Of a DNA stretch of 64,000 nucleotides, positions 39,616-48,310 are shown piece by piece. Location: assembly GCF_951801035.1 (NCBI RefSeq), contig NZ_CATOKT010000004.1, one strand, 5' to 3'. Position 1 is the first letter of the stretch. Each line of letters starts with the position of its first letter. The notes under the pieces are model-generated. The model did no database searches and was not told the DNA's origin. It saw only the letters and a list, made by a program, of their open reading frames with translations. Both the position numbers and the translations under genes were made by a program. This DNA comes from Adlercreutzia sp910585575. GTDB taxonomy: Bacteria > Actinomycetota > Coriobacteriia > Coriobacteriales > Eggerthellaceae.

Positions 39616-40278
39616 TTATTCGTCGACCTCGGCCGAAGGGCTTTCTTCGGCCTCGACGCTGGCGTGGTAGTTGCCGGACGTGCCGCTCACCTTGTAGACG
39701 TAGGTCTTGCCGTCCTTGTCGAAAGTGCCGACGGCCGCGCCGTGCTCCTTGAGCTGGCTGGTCACGTCGATGGGCTCCACGCCCTCAACGGACACGATAA
39801 CGCCGCCGTCCTTGGACTCGAGCACCTGGCAGGGCAGCGTTTCTACTGCCGGCGCACCCTCCTTGGTGTAGTCGATAATCTCGAAGGTGCCGTCGTTCAC
39901 GTCGCCGCCTTCGATGCTCATGGACAGCGTGATGTCGCCGCCTTCGCCGTCCGCGTCCTCCACGGTGTACTCGACGGTGCCCGTCGTCACTTCGCCGTTC
40001 TGGCTCATCTGCACGTCCACTTCCTGCGGCTCACCGTTCACCCAGATGGTGGCTTTTTCCACCCAGGTCTCGCCCGTGGCGGCATAGCAAACGCCGTTCG
40101 TGACGACGAACACGCCCAGCAGCGCCGCGCAGGCGGCCGTGGCGCACTTCAGCACGTAGTTGCGCTTTTTGGCTTTCTCCATTGGTATGCTCCTCACCTT
40201 TCCCAGCAGTTCAGCAGGAGCATGGACGTCGTTCATCATGGCCTGGTACTGGTTCCGGTTCTGGCTCTGATTGCTCAT
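39616..40278 (-). CDS. Putative membrane anti-sigma factor or sigma-associated protein
   Basis: A 220-residue protein with a cytoplasmic N-terminus (1-38), one transmembrane segment (about 43-68) and an acidic external part. The YQAMMNDVHAPAELLGKV stretch resembles the short anti-sigma cytoplasmic segments found in DUF4179-type proteins, though no clear ZAS motif (HXXXCXXC) exists. It overlaps the sigma factor gene by 68 bp, with GAAGGAA upstream of its ATG. Pairing with a sigma factor supports an anti-sigma role. Confidence 0.6.
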   Translation of the reverse strand: MSNQSQNRNQYQAMMNDVHAPAELLGKVRSIPMEKAKKRNYVLKCATAACAALLGVFVVTNGVCYAATGETWVEKATIWVNGEPQEVDVQMSQNGEVTTGTVEYTVEDADGEGGDITLSMSIEGGDVNDGTFEIIDYTKEGAPAVETLPCQVLESKDGGVIVSVEGVEPIDVTSQLKEHGAAVGTFDKDGKTYVYKVSGTSGNYHASVEAEESPSAEVDE

Positions 40279-40924
40279 CTTGCCACGCTTCCTTCAGTTG
40301 CTGCTTCAATATCTTTCGTGCCCGGGCAAGGCGGGTGCGCACCGTGGGCTCCTTCACGCCCAAGACGGCCGCGATGTCGCGCGTGCTGTAGTCCTCGAAG
40401 TAGAACAGGTGCACCACGATGCGGCATTTCTCGGGCAATGACGCTAGGGCGGCGTACAGATCCTCGTAGGCGGGATTGCTGAAGGCCGGCACGTCCTGCG
40501 CCGCGCCCAGGGGCGCGCCGTCGGCGTCGGTGATGTCGCGTAACTCCACGCGTCGGCGCCACAAGGTGCGCCAGAGGCTCTTGCACTCGTTCACCGTCAC
40601 GCGGATGAGCCACGCCTTCAGGCGCTCATCGGGGACGGGCAACGATGCCCGCGCGGGGCCAGTGCTGCTTGCGGCTCCGCGAACCGTGGCCGCAGCAGCG
40701 CGCTCGGCGCCTTCCGCACCCATAACGCGCTTAGCGCATTGCGCATCCGCAGCCTTAATAGGATCCACATCCTCGATCCACCTTGGGGGCTTCGTGAAAA
40801 GCTTGAGGAACACCGCCTGGGTGACGTCGTCGGCATCGGCGGCGCAGCGCGTCTGATTGAGCGCGATGCGATACACCATGTCTCCGAACTGGTCGACCGC
40901 TTGTCGGTATGCCTGCTTGTCCAC
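40211..40924 (-). CDS. ECF-type RNA polymerase sigma factor
   Basis: A 237-residue sigma factor. Region 2 covers about 10-60 (YRQAVDQFGDMVYRIAL, ADDVTQAVFLKLF) and region 4 about 160-215 (LPEKCRIVVHLFYFEDYSTR, VKEPTVRTRLARAR). A low-complexity insertion (about 70-110, GAEGAERAAAATVRGAASS) lies between them, longer than usual. A GTG start at 40924 is supported by AGAGGG upstream and matches the family N-terminus. Its 3' end overlaps the next gene by 68 bp. The regulon is not visible. Confidence 0.85.
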   Translation of the reverse strand: MDKQAYRQAVDQFGDMVYRIALNQTRCAADADDVTQAVFLKLFTKPPRWIEDVDPIKAADAQCAKRVMGAEGAERAAAATVRGAASSTGPARASLPVPDERLKAWLIRVTVNECKSLWRTLWRRRVELRDITDADGAPLGAAQDVPAFSNPAYEDLYAALASLPEKCRIVVHLFYFEDYSTRDIAAVLGVKEPTVRTRLARARKILKQQLKEAWQDEQSEPEPEPVPGHDERRPCSC

Positions 40925-41271
40925 GTGCTTCCCTCTTGTCCGGTTGAGGAAGCCGCTGCCGTAACGAGCGCTAGCGATCCGTCGCGGCAGCGCCTTCCAA
41001 GAAAGGCCTTTCAAGGGTAATACGTTTGGGGGCAAGCAAATGTGCGATTGTGGGAAAAATTTTTCGGGAAATGCACGAGGGCGGGGGGCGGGGGCGACTA
41101 CGGGAGCAGGGGCAGAGAGCGGCTGCCGAGGTCGCGGGGTTGCGTGATCAGCAACGCAGCTGCGGGCTGCCCGAGTCCAGAGGGCCGGAGCCGGGATGAC
41201 GAGGTTCCAGGGACCGCGAGATCGTCAAGATGGCTGCGGGCCGCAACACAGGACAAGAGAACGAGGCGCCC

Positions 41272-42783
41272 CTACCTTCTTCCTCGCACTACCCCATCAA
41301 CCAGAGGCTCGCCCGTTTCTTCCGCAGAATCCGGCTTCCCCTCTCCCGCAGGCTCGTCTATAAGCGCGATGAGCTCTTCCCGCGACGAGACCTCCAGCTT
41401 CTTATAGATGTTCTTGATGTGCGTTCGAACTGTGCTATCCGAAATAAGCAGCGTCTGGGAGACGAACAGTGAGCTGTGGCCTCGCGCCAGAAAAGCAAGG
41501 ATCTCAATCTCGCGCTGCGTAAGGCCATACCCCTCTCCCACCACGCGAGACCGCTCTCCGAGCTGATCGGCAATCGACCTCGCAGCTACGGGTTCGCCAT
41601 CGCGTTCTTCATCGGGATAGCCCCTTATCCAGGCATACAGAGCAGGGGCAAGCGCCTGGATGCCGAAATAGGCCATCCATACCGTCAAAGCTACCCCGCT
41701 TAAGAAGCGCACATCATGGAAACTCGCATGCACTGTTCCAATACCACCAAGAGACACGAGGCAGTATAGTCCGTACGCAATGGCCACGATAACGCCTCCG
41801 GGAAACTCCCCTGTTCTTTCGATGGCGCTCAGCGCCGCAAACGACGCCACAATCACGGCACCGAACATCAGATGCAGCCCGAAGTCGAACAAAGCTTGAG
41901 CAGCAACCCCTTCAGCGACCATCACCCGCGCCACCAGCGCCCCCGCCGCAAGAAAGGGAATGAGCGTCTGGTAGACGAAGGGAAACAGGGGGCGCCGACG
42001 CAGCAGTTTCGCTAGGATCAGAAGCCCCGCCCCACTCACGGCAAAACCCAAAATCTGCAACCCATAGGTCTCGGCAATAAGCGCGCCGTCGACCAACACC
42101 CCCACGTATCCAAACACCAACAACCCGAGCAAAGGCGCTCCCAAGATTCCCAGTGAAGCACGAACGGTGCGCAAGAAGCCGCCGATGCCGTCGGGAGATC
42201 GCTCTTCTTCTGAGAAAGCCCCCTCGTCATCCATGCCTTCGCAATCGACATCAATTAAGGGAGCTATGCCAGCCACCACACTCAAGCAAACAAGCAATAC
42301 GAGGAAAACCGCGCCGTTGCTCGTATACAAAAGCCAGCTTGCAAGTGCGGCCAGCGCCATGGCGGCTCCAAACTGGACAAGCGCCTCATCAAAAGGCAAC
42401 GGCGCGTATATGCGCGCGTACAAGAGGCACAAAATGAAGCCGCCTGAACCAGCAAGCGCTCCACACAGAATCGCCAGCTGATCGGGCATAGACGACAAGG
42501 ACGTTACAAGCGCAAAAGCAAGCGTTCCCGCAATGAAGCCTATAGCTCCCAGAGACGCCGAGTGGCTCAATTCGAAATCCCTTCCAAGAAGACGAAGGGC
42601 AACATAGAGCGCAGCGCTACAACAGGACGTGACCAACGCCGCGCAGGTAAAAGCGTTGAAACCGTCGGAAACACCAACCACGTGAAGGTAGGGAATGCCC
42701 GAAGGCGCAAATGAGAGGGAGACCGCGAGAAACGCCGCAAACGACCACTGGCGCGCGCAGAGCTCCCAGCTTCTTTCTCCCAT
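41272..42783 (-). CDS. LuxR-family regulator with polytopic membrane sensor domain (second)
   Basis: A 503-residue protein with about twelve hydrophobic segments (1-410) and a C-terminal LuxR helix-turn-helix (about 430-490, with LTQREIEILAFLARG and ISDSTVRTHIKNIYKKL). The start at 42783 (MGERSWELC) gives a clean first helix. It is divergent from the FAD reductase at 42979, implying control of that gene. Residues after about 480 are a divergent hydrophilic tail. Confidence 0.85.
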   Translation of the reverse strand: MGERSWELCARQWSFAAFLAVSLSFAPSGIPYLHVVGVSDGFNAFTCAALVTSCCSAALYVALRLLGRDFELSHSASLGAIGFIAGTLAFALVTSLSSMPDQLAILCGALAGSGGFILCLLYARIYAPLPFDEALVQFGAAMALAALASWLLYTSNGAVFLVLLVCLSVVAGIAPLIDVDCEGMDDEGAFSEEERSPDGIGGFLRTVRASLGILGAPLLGLLVFGYVGVLVDGALIAETYGLQILGFAVSGAGLLILAKLLRRRPLFPFVYQTLIPFLAAGALVARVMVAEGVAAQALFDFGLHLMFGAVIVASFAALSAIERTGEFPGGVIVAIAYGLYCLVSLGGIGTVHASFHDVRFLSGVALTVWMAYFGIQALAPALYAWIRGYPDEERDGEPVAARSIADQLGERSRVVGEGYGLTQREIEILAFLARGHSSLFVSQTLLISDSTVRTHIKNIYKKLEVSSREELIALIDEPAGEGKPDSAEETGEPLVDGVVRGRR

Positions 42784-42887
42784 GCGCACCCACCCTTTCG
42801 CAAGACTCCCCTTCCGCCCACAACTATAAAGTTCCTGGCCGAACGGAGGAATACCCAATTTCGTCCAGCGGCTCTGAACTGGAAATA

Positions 42888-42900
42888 CGTCTTTCTGACG
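42888..42900. promoter_or_regulatory. Small dyad between LuxR gene and FAD reductase gene
   Basis: CGTC (42888-42891) and GACG (42897-42900) flank TTTCT, inside a region with weak extended symmetry (TACGTC and GACGATA). A tentative LuxR operator; the arms are short. Confidence 0.2.
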
Positions 42901-42978
42901 ATAGATTTCGACCAGCGGCACCGATAAGGTGCAGGGCAGTGGGATCAACCCACTATGGATATCAAGTCAGGAGGGATC

Positions 42979-44838
42979 ATGGAAAAAAGCACGTTTTTGG
43001 ACCGGCGCGGCTTCCTCAAGGGAGCCGCTGTTGCAAGCGCGGCCGCCGCTGCAGCCAGCCTCACCGCCTGCGCGCCCGGCGCCACTTCCTCGTCCGAGGC
43101 ATCCGCGGCATCCACTAATGCCAACGCGGAGGCCCTTGCCGACACGGGAAGCATTCCCAGCGGCTATGTGTGCGTTGACGACTGGTTGGGCGCAGCCCCA
43201 TCCATTGCCGATGATGAGATCGTTGAGACCATCGATGTCGACGTTGTCGTACTGGGCGGAGGACACGCGGGAACTCAGGCCGCCCTGGGAGCAGCCCAGG
43301 GAGGAGCCTCGGTAGCCGTCATCGAGATTCAGCCCGAGGAAACCTTCAACTGCTTCGGCGACGATATCTGCGCCTACAACTCGCAGTTCATGATCGACCA
43401 CGGTTACGGACCCTACGACACTGGCGAAATCATCGCCGAGTACCACCGTCGCAGCGGAGGCCGCGCCAACCCTCAGATAATCAGTCTCTTCGTTGAAAAC
43501 TCCGGCGAAATGTTCGACAACCTCATGGCCGTGACCCCCGACACGAGCAACGTATTCGAACTGGCGCCCGACAATGCAATTATCCAGATTGCTCATGGCA
43601 AAGACTCCGGGGCAGACTACCCCATCGAGCTGAGCGGTTACAAAGCCTGGGCATCGACCCTGCAAACTATCGGCTCCTTTAACCCCACAACGCCCATTGA
43701 AGGACGCGAGGAAGTAAGCCGCCTGACCGAGCTTGAAACCTACTGTCGCTGGGCGGCCGAGGAGCTGGGAGCCCAATGGTTCTGGGAGCACTCCGCGACG
43801 GTACTCGACCAGAACGAGCAGGGTGACGTTGTCGGCGCCATCGCCCAGGGGCCGGACGGCTATCGCCGCTTCAACGCCGCCAAGGGCGTCATTCTCTGCA
43901 CGGGCGACTTCTCCAGCAACGCCGATATGGTGTACAACCTGCTGACCGATGTGACCGAATGGGGCATGCGCGTCGAGCAAGACCGTTCGGAAATGACGGG
44001 CATGGGACGCGATGGCGTCGGCCTGAAGCTGGGCTGCTGGGCCGGGGGCATGATCGAGCCTCAGCCGCGACCGGCGCAGAACTTCGCTATGTGGATGCCT
44101 CCGGGGCCCTGGGGCACCACGCCGTTTCTGTACCTCAACGCCCAAGGCAAGCGATACGTCAACGAGGCCATGGCCCAGATGCTCGCCCCGGCCACCTTCC
44201 GCCAGCCCCTCGGCATTTTCACCGCTATCGCTGACGCCAACTACATGGACTCCGTAAAGCTTGCCAGCGTAGACCACGGCGCACCCAACTGGGGCGTGCC
44301 CGACGTCGTAGAAGAAATGAACCAGGCCATCCAAAACGTCGAGGTTGGCAACCCCGAAGGCGGCGATGTGCAAGACGTCTCCATGTATATCCTTACCCGC
44401 CGTCAGACAACCCAGGTTTACGCTGCCAACACACTCGAGGAGCTTCTCGGCTTCCTTGGCTACGAAGGCGACGCACTGCAAACGGCGCTTGCAAGCATCG
44501 ACCGCTACAACGAATTGTGCGAGGCCGGTGTCGATAGCGATTTTGGCAAGGATGCCCACTTGCTGCTTCCCATCAAGACGCCGCCGTTCTACGGCGCGGT
44601 ACGCACCAACGACGGACGCGTATCCGCCGGCCTCGTCACCATGGCGGGACTTGTCACCGACGAGCACCTCAACGTGCTTCAGAGCGACCACACGACCCCC
44701 ATCAAGGGACTTTACGCAGCAGGCAACTGCCTGGGACAGCGTTACGGCAATGCGTACGCAACCCCTTCCGCCGGTAACTCCATGGGCATGGCGATGACCC
44801 ATGGACGTGTGGCCGGCAAAATCGTAGCAGCCCTCTAA
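42979..44838 (+). CDS. Tat-exported FAD-dependent reductase (fumarate-reductase-like)
   Basis: A 619-residue flavoprotein of the fumarate reductase/succinate dehydrogenase flavoprotein family. The Tat signal (DRRGFLKGAAVAS) ends in a possible lipobox LTAC (Cys31). FAD binding is shown by VDVVVLGGGHAGTQAALGAA near residue 85. The C-terminal GGLYAAGNCLG-like block (KGLYAAGNCLGQRYG) closes the FAD domain. There are no CXXCH heme motifs, so electrons must arrive from another carrier. AGGAGG precedes the ATG. The divergent LuxR gene is the likely regulator. The substrate is unknown; this family reduces C=C bonds of organic acids. Confidence 0.85.
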   Translation: MEKSTFLDRRGFLKGAAVASAAAAAASLTACAPGATSSSEASAASTNANAEALADTGSIPSGYVCVDDWLGAAPSIADDEIVETIDVDVVVLGGGHAGTQAALGAAQGGASVAVIEIQPEETFNCFGDDICAYNSQFMIDHGYGPYDTGEIIAEYHRRSGGRANPQIISLFVENSGEMFDNLMAVTPDTSNVFELAPDNAIIQIAHGKDSGADYPIELSGYKAWASTLQTIGSFNPTTPIEGREEVSRLTELETYCRWAAEELGAQWFWEHSATVLDQNEQGDVVGAIAQGPDGYRRFNAAKGVILCTGDFSSNADMVYNLLTDVTEWGMRVEQDRSEMTGMGRDGVGLKLGCWAGGMIEPQPRPAQNFAMWMPPGPWGTTPFLYLNAQGKRYVNEAMAQMLAPATFRQPLGIFTAIADANYMDSVKLASVDHGAPNWGVPDVVEEMNQAIQNVEVGNPEGGDVQDVSMYILTRRQTTQVYAANTLEELLGFLGYEGDALQTALASIDRYNELCEAGVDSDFGKDAHLLLPIKTPPFYGAVRTNDGRVSAGLVTMAGLVTDEHLNVLQSDHTTPIKGLYAAGNCLGQRYGNAYATPSAGNSMGMAMTHGRVAGKIVAAL

Positions 44839-44870
44839 CCACACGACGCGCTTCGTAAGCCCTCCCTTCT

Positions 44871-44915
44871 ACCCCTGGCAGCTCCGTCCCACTCCGCTGC
44901 CAGGGGTGCTTTGCC
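44871..44915 (+). terminator. Terminator of the first FAD reductase gene
   Basis: ACCCCTGGCAGC (44871-44882) and GCTGCCAGGGGT (44896-44907) form a perfect 12-bp stem with a 13-nt loop, followed by GCTTTGCCTT. It is 33 bp after the stop codon. Confidence 0.8.
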
Positions 44916-45013
44916 TTAAGGCGAGGCAAGGCGGGTCACCCGCACGGGCATGGAGGGCCGCCGCACTCACAAAAGGAAGCAACCAAATTTCACCTCCTAG
45001 CAACTCAGAAGCA

Positions 45014-45316
45014 TGGTCAATCAGGGCGTGTTTTCCATCGGCGACTCCGTTTTGGCTGGTTTTTGGTCAATCGGGCCGTGGTTTCCATCGATTCGGTGGT
45101 CAAATCCAAGGCGTTTTCCATCATGCGAAAAAGCACCTGGCGTTTGTCCAGTTCAGAGCGTTGACCAGCGATGCTCTCACGAGCGCCCGCAGGGAAATCG
45201 ATGGAAAACGCAGGCTAATTGACCAGAAAATGCCTTTTTTCGCGACGAGGATGGAAACCGCAGCGTGATTGACCACGCTCGCGAGGCTCGGATGGAAGAC
45301 GCAGCCCAATTGGCCA
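45014..45316. repeat. Composite foldback repeat element A
   Basis: Six 27-nt units are arranged as three forward copies (45014-45040, 45064-45090, 45097-45122) and three reverse copies (45199-45225, 45249-45275, 45290-45316). The unit starts TGGTCAATC and ends TTTTCCATCG, with 8-10 variable bases between. The spacing of unit starts is 50, 33, 102, 50 and 41 bp. Element B at 45934 has the same order and almost identical spacing. Forward and reverse units can pair as a long hairpin. It occupies the gap between the convergent FAD reductase gene and flavodoxin-like gene; no other gene is seen in 44916-45338. Confidence 0.85.
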
Positions 45317-45338
45317 TTCTGGCCGGCATGAGTTACAT

Positions 45339-45794
45339 TTACAGCCGCGCCCCCAACTTCCGTGCCTCGGCATCCGAGGTAGCCATGCCCTCGTAATCCA
45401 TGCCGTACAGGCCGGCGAAACGGCTCATGGTGTACTCGCCCCACTTCAGCATATCGGCCGAAGGTGCCGCGCCCTGGAACACGAAGAAGAGGCGCTTGCC
45501 GGATAAGCTGCCCTCGGGCACCGGGCCGTAGAAGCGATCAAGCAGGTTGCGCAGCATGCCAGACAAGTTATGCCAGTACACGGGCGACCCCATCACCAGC
45601 ACATCGGCTTTGCGCACAGCGGCTAGCACCTCGTCGAACTGATCGTCCTCGCCACCGGCAAACACCTGGCCGTAGTCATAGACCTTGGTGTCGGCCAAAT
45701 CAATTTGGGTGAAGGCGCGATCGCCGATCAGCTCTCGGCCCATACGGGCGGTGTTGCCGTTCTTTTCTCCGCCGTTGATAAACAGGATGTTCAT
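45339..45794 (-). CDS. Flavodoxin-like NAD(P)H/FMN protein (cytoplasmic)
   Basis: A 151-residue protein with the flavodoxin-like fold. NILFINGGEKNGNTARM is the phosphate-binding loop and MGSPVYWHNLSGMLRNLLDR is the typical FMN-reductase block, and no signal peptide is present. It resembles NADPH-dependent FMN reductases. GAAAGGAC precedes the ATG. A GGTTG tandem repeat of 65 bp begins 46 bp upstream of the start codon, and foldback elements lie on both sides, so the gene is embedded in unusual repetitive DNA. Confidence 0.85.
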   Translation of the reverse strand: MNILFINGGEKNGNTARMGRELIGDRAFTQIDLADTKVYDYGQVFAGGEDDQFDEVLAAVRKADVLVMGSPVYWHNLSGMLRNLLDRFYGPVPEGSLSGKRLFFVFQGAAPSADMLKWGEYTMSRFAGLYGMDYEGMATSDAEARKLGARL

Positions 45795-45822
45795 GAGAGT
45801 CCTTTCGTTTCGAGCCCTTTCA

Positions 45823-45837
45823 AAGGGCGGTTTGCAA
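45823..45837. promoter_or_regulatory. Palindrome between start codon and GGTTG repeat
   Basis: GCCCTTT and AAAGGGC flank a single C, about 30 bp upstream of the flavodoxin-like start codon. This may be an operator or an RNA hairpin near the translation start. Position good to a few bases. Confidence 0.3.
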
Positions 45838-45840
45838 ATA

Positions 45841-45905
45841 GGTTGGGTTGGGTTGGGTTGGGTTGGGTTGGGTTGGGTTGGGTTGGGTTGGGTTGGGTTG
45901 GGTTG
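45841..45905. repeat. GGTTG pentanucleotide tandem array, 13 copies
   Basis: Thirteen uninterrupted GGTTG units run from 45841 to 45905. They lie 46 bp upstream of the start codon of the minus-strand flavodoxin-like gene, where promoter elements are expected. A change in copy number would alter promoter spacing. The G-rich plus strand could form two-layer G-quadruplexes. No other simple repeat in the window is so long and perfect. Confidence 0.97.
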
Positions 45906-45933
45906 GTCGCAACGCTCCCTCTGCCGACACCGT

Positions 45934-46273
45934 CGGTCAATCAGGGGGTGTTTTCCATCGACGCTATGTCATTAGAGATTTTTTGGTCAATCATCTCCTG
46001 TTTTCCATCGATTTGCTGGCCAAATACAGGGCGTTTTCCATCAGAGCCAATGACGCTGTGCGTTTCCGCAGATGAGAGCGTTGCCTTCTTAGATCGCTTT
46101 TGACGCGCTTTCGCAAAATGATGGAAAAGTGCGGCTGATTGACCAAAAACGGCCTCTTTTCTTGACGCGGATGGAAAACGGGGGCTATTTGACCACGGCC
46201 GAACCTGCAAGCGAAACGCAAGGGTTATTTGGCCACGACCTGAGACGGGTGGAAGACCAGAGTTGCTTGACCA
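45934..46273. repeat. Composite foldback repeat element B
   Basis: Forward units are at 45934-45960, 45984-46010 and 46017-46043; reverse units are at 46119-46145, 46169-46195, 46209-46235 (degenerate) and 46247-46273 (weak). Spacing of unit starts is 50, 33, 102, 50 and 40, then 38 bp. Compared with element A, unit order and spacing are kept while the bases between units are only loosely similar. It lies between the GGTTG array and the hydrolase gene. The other bases of 45795-46348 hold no gene that I can support. Confidence 0.83.
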
Positions 46274-46348
46274 CGGCCGGGGAAGCAGAAGAACGAAGCG
46301 CTCCGATCGACCACCACCAGGATTTGACAGCCCACGCACCAGCCGACG

Positions 46349-47368
46349 CTACAGATACTGGCCGAAGAACGCCGTCAGCTTATCGGTGGCCTGCTGCACG
46401 TACTCGGGCTTCCAGTAAGTTTGGATGTGGGTGGCGCCGGGGATTTCGAACAGCTCGCGGTGCGGCGCGTTCACCGCGCGCTCGTAGCAGTCGATGGTCA
46501 TGTAGCCGGTGTCAGCGCGGCTGCCCATCATCATGAGCAGCGGGACGTTGATGAGCTGGGCGCCATCGCGGGCATCGAACGCAGCCAGCTCGATGAGGCT
46601 CGACACCGTGTAGCTAAAGGTGCTGCCCGGGTGCGCGCAGTCCTTGCCGTAATAGTAGTAGCCCTCGCGGTACAGATCATAGGGCATGGCGTCGGCCTGC
46701 TCAGGCGTGCAGGTCTCGCACATGTTGGGCGTCAGCGCTGCCGGCTCGCCCGCCGCCTCGGCCTGACGGGCCTTCGCCGCCGCACCCAAGCGCTCCTGGA
46801 TGCTATCTACCTGACTGCCGCGGAAGCCCTCGCGACGCACTTCGCCGGAATTGAACAGCGAGAGCGTGGCCACCGCCTTGAAGCGCTTGTCGGTTTGCAC
46901 GGCCTTGAACGTGTAGCCACCGCCACCGCAGATGCCCAGGATGCCGACGCGCTCGGGATCGACGCCCGGATACTGCAACAGAACGTCGGCTGCGCAATGG
47001 ATATCCTCCACGCGATTCTCGGGCCAGTCGGTGCTGCGAGGCATACCGCCGCTCTCGCCCTGGTAGGCCGCGTCGAAGGCCAGGGCAATGTAACCGTTCT
47101 CGGCCAGCTTCTGGGCGTAGTTACCGGCGACCTGCTCCTTCACGCCACCGTTGGGGTGCGCCACCACCACGGCCGGATACGACTTCGCGGCATCATAGCC
47201 GGCCGGCGTGTACACATTGGCCACAGCCGTGAAGTCGCGGTAGGGATACTCGATGGAGTGGATGTTCACCGCACCTTCCACGTTCTCGGTCAGCGCACCG
47301 TCGTACACGAGGCCAAACTGATTGCCATTGAAGGGGATGAACTCGCGGGGTTGGAATGCTTCAGTCAT
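46349..47368 (-). CDS. Alpha/beta hydrolase (dienelactone hydrolase/YcjY-like)
   Basis: A 339-residue cytoplasmic alpha/beta hydrolase. The nucleophile elbow reads GICGGGGYT, with Cys where most families have Ser, as in dienelactone hydrolases. The HPNGGVKE oxyanion block and a late HIQTYW stretch, which may hold the catalytic His, are visible. AAAGGAAG precedes the ATG at 47368. The frame is open to 47434 without support. It is downstream of the flavodoxin lipoprotein gene, in the same direction with a 93-bp gap. Substrate unknown. Confidence 0.8.
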   Translation of the reverse strand: MTEAFQPREFIPFNGNQFGLVYDGALTENVEGAVNIHSIEYPYRDFTAVANVYTPAGYDAAKSYPAVVVAHPNGGVKEQVAGNYAQKLAENGYIALAFDAAYQGESGGMPRSTDWPENRVEDIHCAADVLLQYPGVDPERVGILGICGGGGYTFKAVQTDKRFKAVATLSLFNSGEVRREGFRGSQVDSIQERLGAAAKARQAEAAGEPAALTPNMCETCTPEQADAMPYDLYREGYYYYGKDCAHPGSTFSYTVSSLIELAAFDARDGAQLINVPLLMMMGSRADTGYMTIDCYERAVNAPHRELFEIPGATHIQTYWKPEYVQQATDKLTAFFGQYL

Positions 47369-47461
47369 GATGACTTCCTTTCTTTGGGACCAATAACCAT
47401 GATGACCATCGGCCCCACCTCTCGGAAGTCTCAAGTTGTTCCCAGCTTTGAACCCTGGGGT

Positions 47462-48190
47462 TTACAGCGGCAGGCTTTCCAGCCACTGACGGATCTCCTC
47501 TTCCGAAGCGCCCGAGGAGAAGCGCATGCCGGGCAGCCAATCGCCGCCATCCGCCTCGGCGGCCATGGCCGTATCGCTTTCGCCCAGCGGCGAGGACGAC
47601 GAAGTAAAGAAGGGGATGACCGTCTTGCCCTGGAAGCTGTTCTGCCGCACGAAATCGTTCATCACCCACGAGAAGCTCTGCCACCAGATGGGACATCCCA
47701 CAAAGACCGTCTTGTAGCTGTCCCAATCAGGGGGCGTCACCGACACCAGCTCGACATCCACCTCGGAGCGACGCGGCATTTCCTGAGACACGCGACTGTT
47801 CTCGTCACGCCAGTTGACGTCTTCGGCGGTGTAGGGATCCACACATTCGATGAGGAAGGTGTCAGCTTGCATTTCCTGGGCGATGACCTCGGCCACACGG
47901 CCCGTGTTGCCCGTGTTGGTGTAGTAGGCCACCAGCACCGGGGCGGCCGCAGCAGCATCGGAGGCCGGCTCCGTCTCGTCGGCCTCGGGGGCAGCCGCGT
48001 CAACCGCGGACTCGTTCGCAGAAGCAATCGTCTCTTCCTGACTGGTCTGGGCAGACTGCTCCCCCCGATCTTCTGCCCCGTCGGCCACCGAGACCTCGCT
48101 CTCGCTGCAGGCGGCGAGAAGCGTGCCCGTGACCGCAGCGGCTCCCAATGTCACAGCGGTCTTGACAAACAAACGACGCGTAAGAGTCAT
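47462..48190 (-). CDS. Tat-exported flavodoxin-domain lipoprotein
   Basis: A 242-residue protein. The first 28 residues form a Tat signal (LTRRLFVKTAVTLGAAAV) with a lipobox LAAC. An acidic, Ala-rich linker (about 30-80) leads to a flavodoxin domain that starts PVLVAYYTNTGNTGRVAEV, with the complete FMN phosphate loop, and includes VGCPIWWQSFSWV. Export of a flavodoxin points to an electron carrier outside the membrane. A second in-frame ATG at 48268, with a stronger AGGAGGG site, could add 26 residues before the Tat signal; the shorter start is preferred because it gives a normal signal peptide. Confidence 0.82.
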   Translation of the reverse strand: MTLTRRLFVKTAVTLGAAAVTGTLLAACSESEVSVADGAEDRGEQSAQTSQEETIASANESAVDAAAPEADETEPASDAAAAAPVLVAYYTNTGNTGRVAEVIAQEMQADTFLIECVDPYTAEDVNWRDENSRVSQEMPRRSEVDVELVSVTPPDWDSYKTVFVGCPIWWQSFSWVMNDFVRQNSFQGKTVIPFFTSSSSPLGESDTAMAAEADGGDWLPGMRFSSGASEEEIRQWLESLPL

Positions 48191-48310
48191 AGAACGTCCT
48201 TTCCTTCGCTGGAGATCCCCGTTGCTCTGCAGCCCCACTAAAGACAGGAACAGCAACGATACCTTCATGATGCCCTCCTGCGCCGGCGAGGAGAAGTCTC
48301 GTTTTGTTAC

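Noticed and set aside
45013..45222. Small open frames starting MVNQG through the repeat elements, on both strands
   Set aside because: They are translations of the 27-nt units, lack ribosome-binding sites and do not keep frame between units.
45014..46273. CRISPR array
   Set aside because: Units occur in both orientations, spacers are not uniform in length, the unit is imperfect and no cas genes are nearby.
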